From: Humulus lupulus
Taxonomy: Eukaryota > Streptophyta > Magnoliopsida > Rosales > Cannabaceae
DNA: 64,000 bases
Direction of reading: 5' to 3'
Assembly: GCF_963169125.1 (NCBI RefSeq)
Contig: NC_084802.1
Location: forward strand, 32,766,107-32,830,106
Under the pieces are notes generated by a model. That model did no database searches and was not told the DNA's origin. It was given only the letters and a program-made list of their open reading frames with translations. Shown piece after piece: positions 33,848-45,041 of this stretch. Position 1 is the stretch's first letter, and each line of letters opens with the position of its first letter. Position numbers and translations under genes: made by a program.

Positions 33848-33855
33848 ATTAGGAG

Positions 33856-34631
33856 TATAGCTGTAAATACGGGCCGGGATTTCTGGCATGGCATGAAACC
33901 GGCACGAGCCCAGGAGGCACGAGCACGACACGGCACGAAAAAATATGGGCTTCGACCAGGCACGACACGAATTGAAAATTGGCACGGCACGACATGGGCC
34001 TGAGCACGGCACGGCACGACAAGCCCGAAAGCACGAACAAACTAGCCCGAAAGCACGACACGATAAAAAACCCAATATTTTGACATTAATAATGATAATA
34101 AATTCTTATTTGTCAATTATCTATAAATTAAAATGATAATAGAAGTCTTATTTTTCTCAATGTTTATATTTTTATAATTATATTAATTTATTTTAAGATT
34201 TGTGAGTTAAACTTTTTAGCATTTATTAGTAGGTATTCAAATTCTAATAATTATCTTTGATATAATTTTGTATAAAGTATTGTTAAAAATTATATAAAAA
34301 TATCTAAAACTATAATTTAAACAAAGAAATGTATTTGGATTGGTGGTAAGTCCATTGATTGTTAAAGGGGAGTTGGAGGGTTCAAATCCCCATCCTCACA
34401 TTTTTTGGCAATAATAAAGTGGGCCCAAATTTGAGCCCAAATATAAAAAAGTGAGCCAGCCCGAATAAGAAAAGTGGGTCCGCACGACATGGGCCAGGCC
34501 CATGGGCCGTGCTGGGCCTACTCTTTCAAAAATGGGCTGCCCCGGCACGAATAGAATACGGGCTCCGAATTATTCGGAGGCACGAAAATATGCACCGGGC
34601 CGAGCCGGGCCGACCCACATTTACAGCTCTG
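33856..34631. mobile_element. Non-autonomous hAT element
   Basis: The left end TATAGCTGTAAATACGGGCC and the right end reversed CAGAGCTGTAAATGTGGGTC are terminal inverted repeats. A perfect 8-bp duplication ATTAGGAG flanks it (33848-33855 and 34632-34639). Subterminal DNA on both sides is full of GGCACGA/GGGCC words, as in many plant hAT elements. No transposase. Confidence 0.9.
34328..34400 (+). other. tRNA-like (pol III box) segment inside the hAT element
   Basis: GGATTGGTGGTAAG resembles an A box and GGTTCAAATCCCC a B box, about 35 bp apart, with AT-rich DNA after. It cannot be folded into a full tRNA by eye. It may be a tRNA relic or a chance match common in hAT MITEs. Confidence 0.4.
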
Positions 34632-34909
34632 ATTAGGAGTAATAGTTTGTTTAAAAGTCAAAGTAGACTCCAAGTTAAGACACCAAATTAGACAACATAT
34701 TTGAATCCGAATGTAATTTCAATTCGATTGTTGAATGTGTCAAGTGACCCAAAAAGTGAAATGATTACGAATAAAAGTGTATTACTACTAAGTTATACTT
34801 ATCATTACAATTAAACTTAGAGTAAATTTCCTTTTTTTTAATATCCAATTATGTAATGGATTATATAATTCACATAATACTTTTTTTTACGTAAGGATGA
34901 ATTCCACGA

Positions 34910-35757
34910 TGTTGACCGTGTTTTTGGCCAATGACGCGTAGACGTCAAAACGACAAAAACCTTCAAGAGAAATAAACGACACAGACAATTTTTATAGTGG
35001 TTCAGCCCCAATGTGTTGGTAATAGCCTAATCCACTTAGAGTTATGATTATAGATCTACACTCAAGATCAGATGAACCTGAGTCAACTGAGTTTCTTCAG
35101 TGCAGATTACAAGAATACAAGAGTTCTCTCGATACAATTACTCTCTCTCTAGAAAATTAGAATTCGGAACCCCTAGTATGGTGCCATGAGCCTTGTATTT
35201 ATAGGCTCTGGATCGTACAGATGATGTCCCCATAATCGAGATATTTTATTATTCTCACTATCTTTAATTTACAATAATATTCAAAATATAACGATACACT
35301 ATATTTATGGGATAATCTGAGAGATTCCCGCGCAGGTAAGACCGATTATTGTTGAAGCCGTTTCTGGGATCTTTTGCGTAGCCCTGCTCTGTCTAGTCGA
35401 TCCACATCACATTCAGGCTGGTCGGCCAAACCTTCACTGGTCGGCCAAACACTTTACTGGGCGGACACGCACCTGACTGGGCAGACATGCACCTGACTGG
35501 TCGGCCAAGGTCATGCCTGGGCAGACATACACCTGACTGGTCGGACATGGTCATAACTGGTCGGCCAAGGTCATGCCTGGGCAGAAAAACATGTGACTGG
35601 TCGGCCAAGGTCATGACTGGTCGGTCATGACACTTGACTGGCCAGTCAAAATTCTTCACTGGTCTACCGAGTCACTCCTAAGCCAGATTACCCAACCATT
35701 CCTTGTTATTTGTCATTTCTATTGCCATGTCATCGTTTTCAAATTTTGGGGATAACA
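34910..35757 (-). repeat. 3' LTR of the Tat element, 848 bp
   Basis: On the minus strand it begins TGTTATCCCC and ends CACGGTCAACA. TATA box CTATAAATAC on minus is at about 35195-35204. A cluster of CTGGTCGGCCAAGGTCATG and CTGGGCAGACATGCACCTGA units fills about 35420-35660. It has one more 60-bp unit than the 5' LTR. Confidence 0.93.
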
Positions 35758-35782
35758 TTTGCCCCCCAAGTTTATTATATGA
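35758..35782 (-). other. Polypurine tract of the Tat element
   Basis: Minus-strand AAACTTGGGGGGCAAA directly abuts the 3' LTR. It is the plus-strand DNA primer and fixes the orientation of the element. Confidence 0.85.
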
Positions 35783-35984
35783 TGTTCTCACATAATAAAC
35801 TTTTTTCTCCACAGCTGACGGCATAATAAAAAAAAATCCAACTGTTCATTTTCCCGCCCATGCAACAAACCACGACTCCATAGCAGACCACGATCACTGG
35901 AATTAATTGCTCACAGTAGTGGGGAGAAAAAATATTCAAGGAATTCCAAGGGTCCAAAAATAAGTGGCAATTTCCACTTTTTTT

Positions 35985-37185
35985 TCTTTAAATAGACCCA
36001 TGTGTTCCCATATTTTCATAAGCAAAATAGAGCAAAAATTTCCCTCTTCTTTCACCTTTTCCTCCCTTTGGCCGAATACTCCATAACTTCTTTTCTTGGC
36101 CAAAAGTTCAAGACCATCAAGGGAAAGTTCCCATTTCTTCAAGAAAATCAAGGGCTCTTCAAGATTGGGTAAGTCCTTCTTCTCCATCTCCACTTATGTT
36201 GTTTTTTTCAAAACTTCAAGAAAAAAAATAGGTGTTGGCCGAAACTCTATGAAACTTTTCCCTTGAATTTGTGTATGAATCTTTGAAATACAATGTGTTT
36301 TGTGGTTGTTTTGATGTTGTTTAGGTTATGGGTAACTCAATTTTATCTTCAATTTCATTGAAATTTAAAGAAAAATGAATTATTCAACCTAAAACATAAA
36401 TATGGGTTTATGGGTAATGAATGGTATATATGATCTCAAGAACATTTGAAACCCTTCAAATCACCCCATTTGCTCTTGTTGTTGGGTATTTTAGATGAGG
36501 AATTGTGTTGGTGTCCTATGGAATTTAGGGTTTTTTGTTTTTCGGCATGGGTTAGGGTTCTACATTCATGGCCGATTGGCCATAGCCCCTTTTTTTTTTA
36601 GGCTGCTCGGACACAAAGAAACCCCTTGGACCTCCATCCGATCGGACCAATCCCAGCCCCTTGGATGCCTTGACGCAACCGTTCGGTCATGCACCCGCTG
36701 GCTCCTCGGACGCATGGCGACAGCCCCTCGGCTAGGCGCAATCTGCTCAGACGCATAGCTCACGGCTCGGTCATCAAATACACGTGATGTCCGATCGGAC
36801 ACAACTGCTTTCCTCAGACGCCCCACGCACTCGCTCGGATGCCTCAACGCTGGCTGGTCGAATGCCTCAGCATCCGCTCGGTCACATGCCCAGCTCCTCG
36901 GACAGCCGCTTAGACACGCACACACGAACACTAGGAAATCCACTCGGACACAGGCACACACGGCACCAAAATTTTTGCCTATCATTTTTTTTTCTTTTCT
37001 TCATACATGCTCATTCTAGGGACCTTAGGCATTTTTAGGCACAAAAGTTCTTTTTTTTTTTCATGCATGTTATATTTTTACTACTCAGATAAATTTTTTC
37101 TGAGTAGAAAAATAAACATTTCCCTGCTAAACTGATTGATTTCTATTTGTATGGTTACTCACCTCCCCATTTTTATTTTTTGTAG
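35985..37185 (+). promoter_or_regulatory. Promoter, 5'UTR and leader intron of the antisense gene
   Basis: A TATA-like TTTAAATAG (35988-35996) lies about 230 bp inside the 3' LTR, on the strand opposite to gag-pol. An AC/CT-rich leader follows. A donor TTGG|GTAAGTCC at 36168/36169 and an acceptor TTTTTTGTAG at 37185 bound an intron of about 1 kb. The next exon begins exactly with ATG at 37186. The intron holds the GC-rich word cluster at 36600-36960. Confidence 0.6.
36600..36960. repeat. Cluster of GCTCGGACAC/CCTCGGACGC words
   Basis: At least eleven copies of a (G/C)(C/A)TCGG(A/T)C-type word occur in 360 bp, for example GCTCGGACAC, CCTCGGACGC, GATCGGACAC, GCTCGGTCAC and ACTCGGACAC. It lies in the predicted leader intron of the antisense gene. 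Open frames through it on both strands (36495-36985) are not supported as genes. Confidence 0.8.
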
Positions 37186-39723
37186 ATGAATCGCTTCGAC
37201 TATAGGGGACGTGACAACCATACAAACTCTGACACTTCCATCCCGCAATCGAGCGACACTCCTCAAAGCAGCGACTCTTCGTCGAAGTCTCCTAACAGTT
37301 GCACTCCTGAGGATCGCCTTCGCCGTTTTAAGAAGATCCTCCCCCGATCAGCTTTATATTTTCTTCACGAAGAGCAGTTCCTCCATCAACAAGCTGAATA
37401 GTCAGAAATGAGGGTAAAGAAGTCTAACAGACTCCCACAGGACCAAGATCCTCAGGTAGCCCGCAGAGCGGTACAGAAAGTGGTGGAACGCAGTGAGGTC
37501 CGAACTGCGGCTTCTTCGAGACCACCTCGCCAGACGCAAAAACCAAATAAGCCTCGGAGAAAAATTACTCAGAAATTCACTACCGAGATCCAGCGTTTGG
37601 CTGTCCAAAAACCAAGAAAGGAAGGAGAAGAAACACCTTCTTGGTTTACCACTAAGCCTTCGAAACTTAACCCCGGGATGTTCGACAAACACATCCAAGC
37701 CTTGGGCCTGAGAGGGGTTAATGTGATATGTTCGCGCCCTCATCAGAGAGCTAACAGGCTTGGCAGACCTTACTGTGCCTGGTCTAGGCACCATGTATAC
37801 GCAGGAGCTACCATCCCGCTACATTCCTTCTTCCGGTCAGTAGCGCACTATTTCAATGTCTCTCCCTTCCAGATCGCTCCTAATGGGATTCAGGCGTTGT
37901 CCGCTTTATACGTCCTTTACTTCCTGCAAGGCTGGGATCCACCCACTCCTCACGAAATACACTACCTATTCGACTTCAGAACCAACCCAAGCCACAAGAA
38001 CACAGGTTTTTTCCACCTCTTCCATAGGCATAAAGGGATTAAATACCTCCATGGTGTTGCTCACAAGTAGAATCCTGGGAAATACTATATAGAGTATTTT
38101 CTCACTTCGGACATCAAGGCCAACAACTTGGCCTTTACACACGCGGGTCCATTTCACCAGCCCTTGCCTACCAAAGAAATTTGTGCCCGAGCAGAGGAGT
38201 TGGCTGATATGCGCACCGAGGAGAAGGATGTGAAAGAGTTGGTTACTGTGGATAATCTTCAGATGGTGGGCCTACTACCAAGTAACCAGAACATCACAGT
38301 AGAGAGCCCTACCGAGGAAGCTAATGCAACTGATCAGTCCAATGCCGATACTGAGGTAGTGATCGATCAGTTCTCTCCTGGACCATCTCCCCACTCTCGC
38401 AGACCAGGTGACCTCATCATTAGGGAACCCCAGCCAGAGGACCAACGCAGACTTGTTATTCCCACACAGCCTGGGAAGGGAAAGACCATCCAGCTTGAGA
38501 GAGACTTATGCTCATCATCTAATGACGAGGATGACTTCCTCGACCAAATCCTAAACTCAGGTCTAGTAGTCATAGTGAGATGTTTGATAACTTGGTTATA
38601 TGGGATTTATAGAGCTGTCTGGTAGTAGTAATGTATTTATCCACATATTGCTTTATTTTTTTACTAACAAATCTTGTGCTTTCTCTTTTGCAGATTTAGA
38701 GATGTTTAGGCAATTCAACACCTTTCTTGCCCCAAAGAGGAAATCCGGGGAAGGAAGTGGCTCCACCCCTTCGAGCAAAGTCCCAAGGACCACTCCGCCC
38801 AGCCAAGGGAGACAACCCGAGGAGTCGATCGCAATCCCGCAGCTCACTCCTTCCTCACTTCCTCCCTCTGCGAGCCTAACTCCTACTCGCCTGACTAGCT
38901 TGAGTGAGGCCCTTCGCACTGCTGGTGGTATCGGGAAGGAACTGCTTGACCAGACTCTCCATGATGCTTCAATGATTCAAAGCTTTGAATCCTTACCTCG
39001 ACTTAGCGTTGAAGTCGTCTTAAAAAGAGGGCTCGCTCAGTTGATGAATGCAAGTATTCTATCTTAAGACAGTTTGTTATTAATATTTTTACTTGTAATA
39101 ACCTCCTGTTTTCCATGCAGTCGCTCGTCACCATCAGTCACGCTCAGCACCGAGCAGTTGACTATAAGGAGTTGATCAAGGTCCTAAATGATCAACTAGT
39201 GGATGCTCAAGCTAGAGTGGAGACTTTAACTGCTTCGGAGAAGGATCTCAAATCCAAGCTGGAGCAGGCAGAGAAGACCGTGGCTGAGCGGGATGAGTCT
39301 CTTAGGGGGCTGTCTAATGAGAATCAAAAACAAATTCAAACCAACAAGTCACTGACCGATCAGCTGGAGAAACTGACTCGTGAGAACGAGGAATTGACTC
39401 GTGAGAATGAGGAGCTAAGGCGAGAGAAAGAAGCCGATCTTGTTCGCTACGAGGAAATCTGCTTTTACCAGGTGTGGAAGCTGAACAAACCTCTCAACCT
39501 CGACTTTCTCACAGAGGAGGCCAAGGAAGAAGTGCTTGCGAAATGTGAGGCAAAGGCTGCTGAGGAAGCAGCTAATCCTGCTGGCACTACACCTTTTTCC
39601 CCCACGCTGTCATTCCGACCGGAAGAAGCAGCTGATGCTAAGAAAGGCATTGATCAACCAGCCATAGCCGACCAGTGAGCTCCCATCCGACCAGAAAGGC
39701 CTCCATTCGACCAGTTTGACTAG
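37186..39723 (+). pseudogene. Antisense gene of the Tat element: gypsy-type transposon domain plus coiled coil, spliced
   Basis: Exon A (37186-38560) is one frame with two stop codons (TAG at 37399 and at 38068). It holds a basic, serine-rich N-terminus and a globular region containing IPLHSFFRSVAHYFNVSPFQ and ALSALYVLYFLQGWDPPTPH, which resembles the Pfam family called putative gypsy type transposon (Transposase_28). The acidic C-terminal part follows. Donor CTCAG|GTCTAG (38560) and acceptor TTTTGCAG (38693) join in frame to exon B (38694 to about 39053; proline/serine-rich). Acceptor CCATGCAG (39120) leads to exon C (39121-39723), a long coiled coil (KELIKVLNDQLVDAQARVET to REKEADLVRYEE) with a TGA at 39676. 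The B-C junction is one base out of frame as I read it. Such antisense genes are known in Tat lineages; function unknown. Confidence 0.7.
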
Positions 39724-40694
39724 TAGACTTTTATTTTCTATTTTTCTATGTACTCTTGCTCGTATGGCCGAGCTATGAACACTTTACTTTTATAGACTTA
39801 ATCTTTAAAAAGTTTTATTACATAGATAGATGCCTTATATTTTCATGTGAGTACTTAGTTTTCTAACTTAGAAATTCTAGACATTTCATAAGTCCATACT
39901 AAGTATACTTTCTTACACTCTTATTGCTCTAATATTTGATGAGCATAATGTTTATTGTCACACGAATATCTGTTCTAACTTAAAATTTTGAAAAAATTCC
40001 AAGTTAATTAAGCTTTGTGAAACAAGTTAGCTTAACCTGAAAACAAATTAAGCTTTGTAAAACAAGTTAGCTTAACCTGAAAATAAATTAAGCTTTGTAA
40101 AACAAGTTAGCTTAACGGCCCTTTTGACTTCAAAGATTTGCAAGTCAGCCTGAAAACAAATATCTTTGCTCGTGTTCTTATTGTCTGTGTTGAAGTATAT
40201 ACCAGTATACCCTATGTGCCCCCCAAGTGATTGAGGGCTGAAAAATCCTTGATCACTTGCTACTTGACCGAATTTGTTCAAGCAGTTAGTACTCGTGAAA
40301 CACATTGAATATACATAAGATATTTCAGCAGTTAAACACTGCACAAACATGCAACTATTTAAACGTTGGTCATTCATCTGATGGACACCGACCAGTTGAA
40401 CACTGCCCGGTATTTCTCTTAGAAGACCTTTTTTGTTTTAAGTTGTAATGACAGTTGAACACTGCCAAAGCAAGAATAATCAACACATATGCAAAATTTG
40501 TAGCAAGATTCGACCGCGCTGCGCGTGATCTCTTTTATTACTCGTAAAAAAAAACAAAACGTGTCTAATTACAAGTCTCAAACTAAATAACATTGTTCAA
40601 AATAACATGACTGGTTAGCAAACAGCCAGTTCACAAACAAACTTAAATAACAAGTTAAACACTTGATACAAAGCTACTACTCTGTAAGCAGTAT
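39724..40694. other. Spacer between the convergent antisense gene and pol
   Basis: No gene is seen. Three near-identical tandem copies of AAATTAAGCTTTGTAAAACAAGTTAGCTTAACCTG lie around 39997-40115. Several ACTGAACACTGCC-like words (CAGTTGAACACTGCC) occur at about 40320-40470. It would hold the 3' end of the antisense gene and the pol 3'UTR. Confidence 0.55.
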
Positions 40695-43600
40695 TTATTG
40701 ATAATATTTCCTCAAGTGCTCGTCATTCCAATAGTTCCTGATCAGCTCTCCATTTAATCGAGCAAGTTTGTAAGTGTCGGGTGGCAAGACTTGCTCAATT
40801 TGATACGGTCCCTCCCAGTTTGGTTCTAGTACTCCAGCCGCCGGGTCTCTGATGAACACCTTCCTGAGGACCAAATCTCCGACCTGGAACTTTTGATCTC
40901 TCACTTTGGAATTAAAATAGCAGGCCACCTTTTGCTGATGAGCAGCAACTCTCAAGCTTGCTTTTTCTCGTCTCTCCTCAAGGAAATCTAAAGATTCAGC
41001 TAGCAACTGGTGATTCTCCTCCTGGTCGTACATGGTCCTTCGATGAGATGGTGGGTCTACTTCCATAGGTAACATGGCCTCATACCCATATGCCAAGGAA
41101 AAGGGGGTATGACCAGTTGTTGTCCGGGCAGTAGTCCTGTATGACCAAAGGACTTCTGGTAATTCTTCCGCCCAAGCACCCTTAGCTCGCTCTAGACGCT
41201 TTTTTAGAGTATCCTTCAAAGTTTTGTTTACGGCTTCAACTTGCCCATTGGCTTGTGGATGGGCTACCGAGGAGAAACTTTTTGTGATGCCATGCCGAGC
41301 GCAGAAATCGGTAAATATGTCACTGTCGAACTGAGTGCCATTGTCAGATACTATCTTCTTGGGCAGACCATAGCGACATATTATATTCTTAACCACAAAG
41401 TCTAATACTTTCTTCGATGTGATCGTGGCTAGTGGTTCGGCTTCAGTCCACTTGGTGAAATAATCCACAGCAACCACTGCAAACTGTACCCTTCCTTTCC
41501 CTTTGGGTAATTTCCCGATCAGATCAATGCCCCATACTGCAAAAGGCCATGGGCTCTGCATTTGCTTCAAGACATTCGGAGGTGCCCTGGGTACTTTAGA
41601 AAATCTTTGGCATTTATCACACTTCTTCACGTACTCTATGGAATCTTCATTCATTGTAGGCCAGAAAAATCCTTGCCGCAAAATCTTTTTGGATAGGCTC
41701 TGCCCCCCAGAATGATCTCCACAGAACCCCTCATGCACTTCAGCCAATAAGTTTTTTGATTGGTCGGGTGCTATGCACCTGAGTAGAGGTAAAGAGTACC
41801 CTCTTCTATACAGCACCCCATCCATCATAATGTACCTAACAACTTGCCTCATAATCTTTTTTGCTTCATTACGATCATCTGGGAGGGTTCCTTGCTCAAG
41901 GTAAGCAATGATGGGTGTCATCCAAGTGTCAACTATTGTGATGGGCATGGCTTCTTATTCATTAATGCTCGGCTCTGCCAAGTATTCCACCGGTACTATA
42001 TTCAGAGTTTCAGCATCTTTTGCACTAGCTAGCTTTTCTAGAGCGTCTGCGTTAGAGTTCTACTCCCGTGGTACCAACTTAAGAGTATACTCCTCGAATT
42101 GTGTTAGCAGGTCCTTGGTCTTATTCAAGTACACCATCATGTGCAGGCCCCTTGCTTGATATTCCCCTAAGACTTGGTAGACCACCAATTGGGAATCACT
42201 GTTCACTTCAACCGACCGGGCACGAACATCTCTAGCCAAGCGCAAGCCTGCTAGGAGGGCTTCATACTCCGCCTCATTGTTAGAAGCACTAAATCCGAAC
42301 CTTAGTGCACAATGAATTCGATGCTTCTCCAGCGTGACCAATATAATTCCAGCTCCTGAATGATGCTCGTTTGACGACCCATCAACAAAAAGTTGCCAAG
42401 TAGGAACATCCTCTCTCTGCCCAGTTGTACGCTCTTGCTGGTCGGGAATATCAGCAATCCCAGTGCATTCAGCAATGAAATCTGCCAAAGCTTGACCCTT
42501 AATAGCAGATCTCAGTTGGTACTTGATTTCGAATTGGCCCAACTCAACCGCCCATTTAAGTAGCCGACCAGATGACTCCGGCTTCTGTAAAACTTGACGT
42601 AGGGGCTGGTCGGTAAGGACTTTAATGGGGTGCGCCTGGAAGTACGGTCGCAACTTACGAGATGCAAGTACCAAGAAATAGGCCAACTTCTCGATCACGG
42701 GGTACCTGGACTCTGCTCCTACCAGTCGCTTGCTAACGTAGTACACTGGATGCTGTACTCTATCTTCTTCTCGTACTAGAGCAGCACTAACAGCGTGCTC
42801 TGTAACTGCTAGGTAAATTAAGAGGTCTTCCCCATCAACCGGCTTCGAAAGAACAGGAGGTTGAGCCATGTGCTCCTTTATGGCTTGAAAGGCTTGTTCA
42901 CATTCTTCCGTCCATTCAAACTTCTTGCTTCCTCTAAGCAGGTTAAAAAATGGAACACACTTGTCCGTCGACTTAGAGATGAACCTGCTTAGAGCAGCAA
43001 TCCGCCCAGCCAAGCTTTGCACATCCTTAATTCTGGCCGGAGACTTCATTTCTGCGAGCGCCTTTATCTTTTCTGGATTTTCCTCTATTCCTCGGGAGTT
43101 TACAATAAACCCAAGAAATTTTCTAAAACTTACTCCAAACGAGCATTTGAGGGGATTCAACTTCATGTTGTACTTTCTCAGTACTGCAAAGCATTCCTCC
43201 AAATCGCGTACATGTCCTTCTGCTTCCTTTGACTTTACCAGCATATCGTCTACATACACCTCCATGTTCTTGCCGATTAAATCACGGAACATACCATTCA
43301 CCAGACGTTGGTAGGTGGCTCCCGCGTTCTTCAAGCCGAATGGCATGACCTTGTAGCAGTATAGCCCTATGTCTGTTCAGAAACTGGTATGCTCTTCGTC
43401 GGGAGGATGCATGCTAATCTGGTTATACCCCGAGTAAGCATCCATGAAGGACAATGTTTCATGACCAGAGGTCGCGTCCACCAACTGGTCTATTCTTGGC
43501 AAAGGAAAACAGTCATTTGGACATGCTTTGTTCAGGTTGGTAAAATCCACACAAGTCCTCCACTTTCCATTGGACTTGGGCACTAACACTGGGTTTGAAA

Positions 43601-45041
43601 CCCAGGCAGGGTAATATGCTTCCCTTATAAACCCGTTTTCCTTTAGTCGTTCTACCTCCTCCTTGAGAGCCTTTGCTCGATCTTTGTCAAGCAATCTTCT
43701 CTTCTGCTGCATTGTTGGATAGCTTTCATCCACGTTGAGCACGTGGCTGATCACAGTTGGTGAGATACCCACCATATCCTTGTGAGACCAGGCGAAGGCA
43801 TCTTGATTCCTTCGCAAAAATTCTATCAGTTATGCTCTTACTTCTGACTTCAACTTTTTTCCAACCTTGATCCCTCTGGTCAGATCATTCTCATCTATTG
43901 AAACCTCCTCTAACTCCTCGGATGGTCCCACCTCACTTTCATAATCCCCAAAGCGAGGATCAAAGTCCCTTCCCTCGCTTTGGGCAACGCCCTATTTGGT
44001 GACTTCATCACCGGATGAGGCTTGTTGTTCTCTTAAACCAAGAGTGCTTTCTTGGCCAAACTCTTCTAACATTTCTTCCTTATCGGCTATGACTGTGAAA
44101 CTTTGATCGACATCCATCTCATCTACCTCCTCTCTCTCGGCACATACAATCATGTTGTTTTCTTTGGCCCCCTTTCTTGCCTTAGCTACCGAGGCATTAT
44201 AACATTCCCTAGCCTCTCTCTGGTCTCCTCGGACGCAGCCTATGCCTGCACTGGTCGGGAACTTCGTGGAAAGGTGCCATATAGAGACTACCGCATGCAA
44301 AGTTGTGAGTAGTGGTTGACCAATAACCGCATTGTAGGCGGACGGGCAGTTGACTATCAAAAACTCTGTCATGACTGTCTCATGCTTGGGAGCATCCCCC
44401 GTTGTGACTGGTAACTTGATCGTTCCAGTTGGTGATAATCCTTCTCCAGTAAATCCATAAATGACTTGAGAGCATGGCTTCAAGTCATTGATAGATAGCT
44501 TCATCCTCTCAAAGGATGATTTATAGATGATGTTCACAGAACTCCCTGTGTCGATCAAACATCTCTTCACTTTCATATTCGCTATTTGGACTGTCACGAT
44601 GAGAGGATCATTATGAGGATATCTCACGTGTCGAGCATCATCCTCAGTGAAATTGAGGGACTCACTTTCGTATCGTGGGTTCTTCGGAGGCCGCTCCTCT
44701 ACAGCCATGACTTCGGAGGTTGATGCTGCATCCAACTCATGACGAAGGGTTCGAGCATACCTCTCCCTTGCCTTGTTGCTATCCCCAGCCAGATGTGGAC
44801 CTCCACATATGGTGTCTAGAGTGAAGTCCACAGGCTCGGGTTGCAAAGGTGGGGATCGTTGCCGCTTGAACCCAGGATTGTTGTTACTTCCCTCTCCTTG
44901 GGTATTTTCTACTCGATACTTTTTCGATTTCCCCGACCGGAGGAGAAACTCTATCTCATCCTTGAGATGATTGCATTCATTCGTGTCGTGACCATAGTCC
45001 CCATGGAAACGACAGAACTTGTTCATATCTCTCTTACTCAT
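40695..45041 (-). pseudogene. Tat pol: nucleocapsid end, protease, RT, RNase H, integrase
   Basis: One minus-strand frame from 45041 to TAA at 40695, interrupted by stops at about 43989, 43830, 43374, 42057 and 41951 but not by frameshifts. Order: CCHC-like CRFHGDYGHDTNECNHLK; protease CLIDTGSSVNIIY (DTGS near 44550); RT with FMDAYSGYNQI and catalytic YVDD (near 43256); RNase H FVDGSSNEHHSGAGI (near 42380); integrase from about 41950 with an HHCC region (H72, H79, C110, C113 of the 41948 reading), catalytic D142, D202, E238 (35-residue gap), and the conserved NGQVEAVNKTLK. The C-terminus ends KYYQ. Coding content is complete, so function was lost through point nonsense changes only. Confidence 0.92.

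Noticed and set aside
34328..34400. Functional tRNA gene
   Set aside because: Box-like words exist but no acceptor stem or full cloverleaf can be formed by eye.
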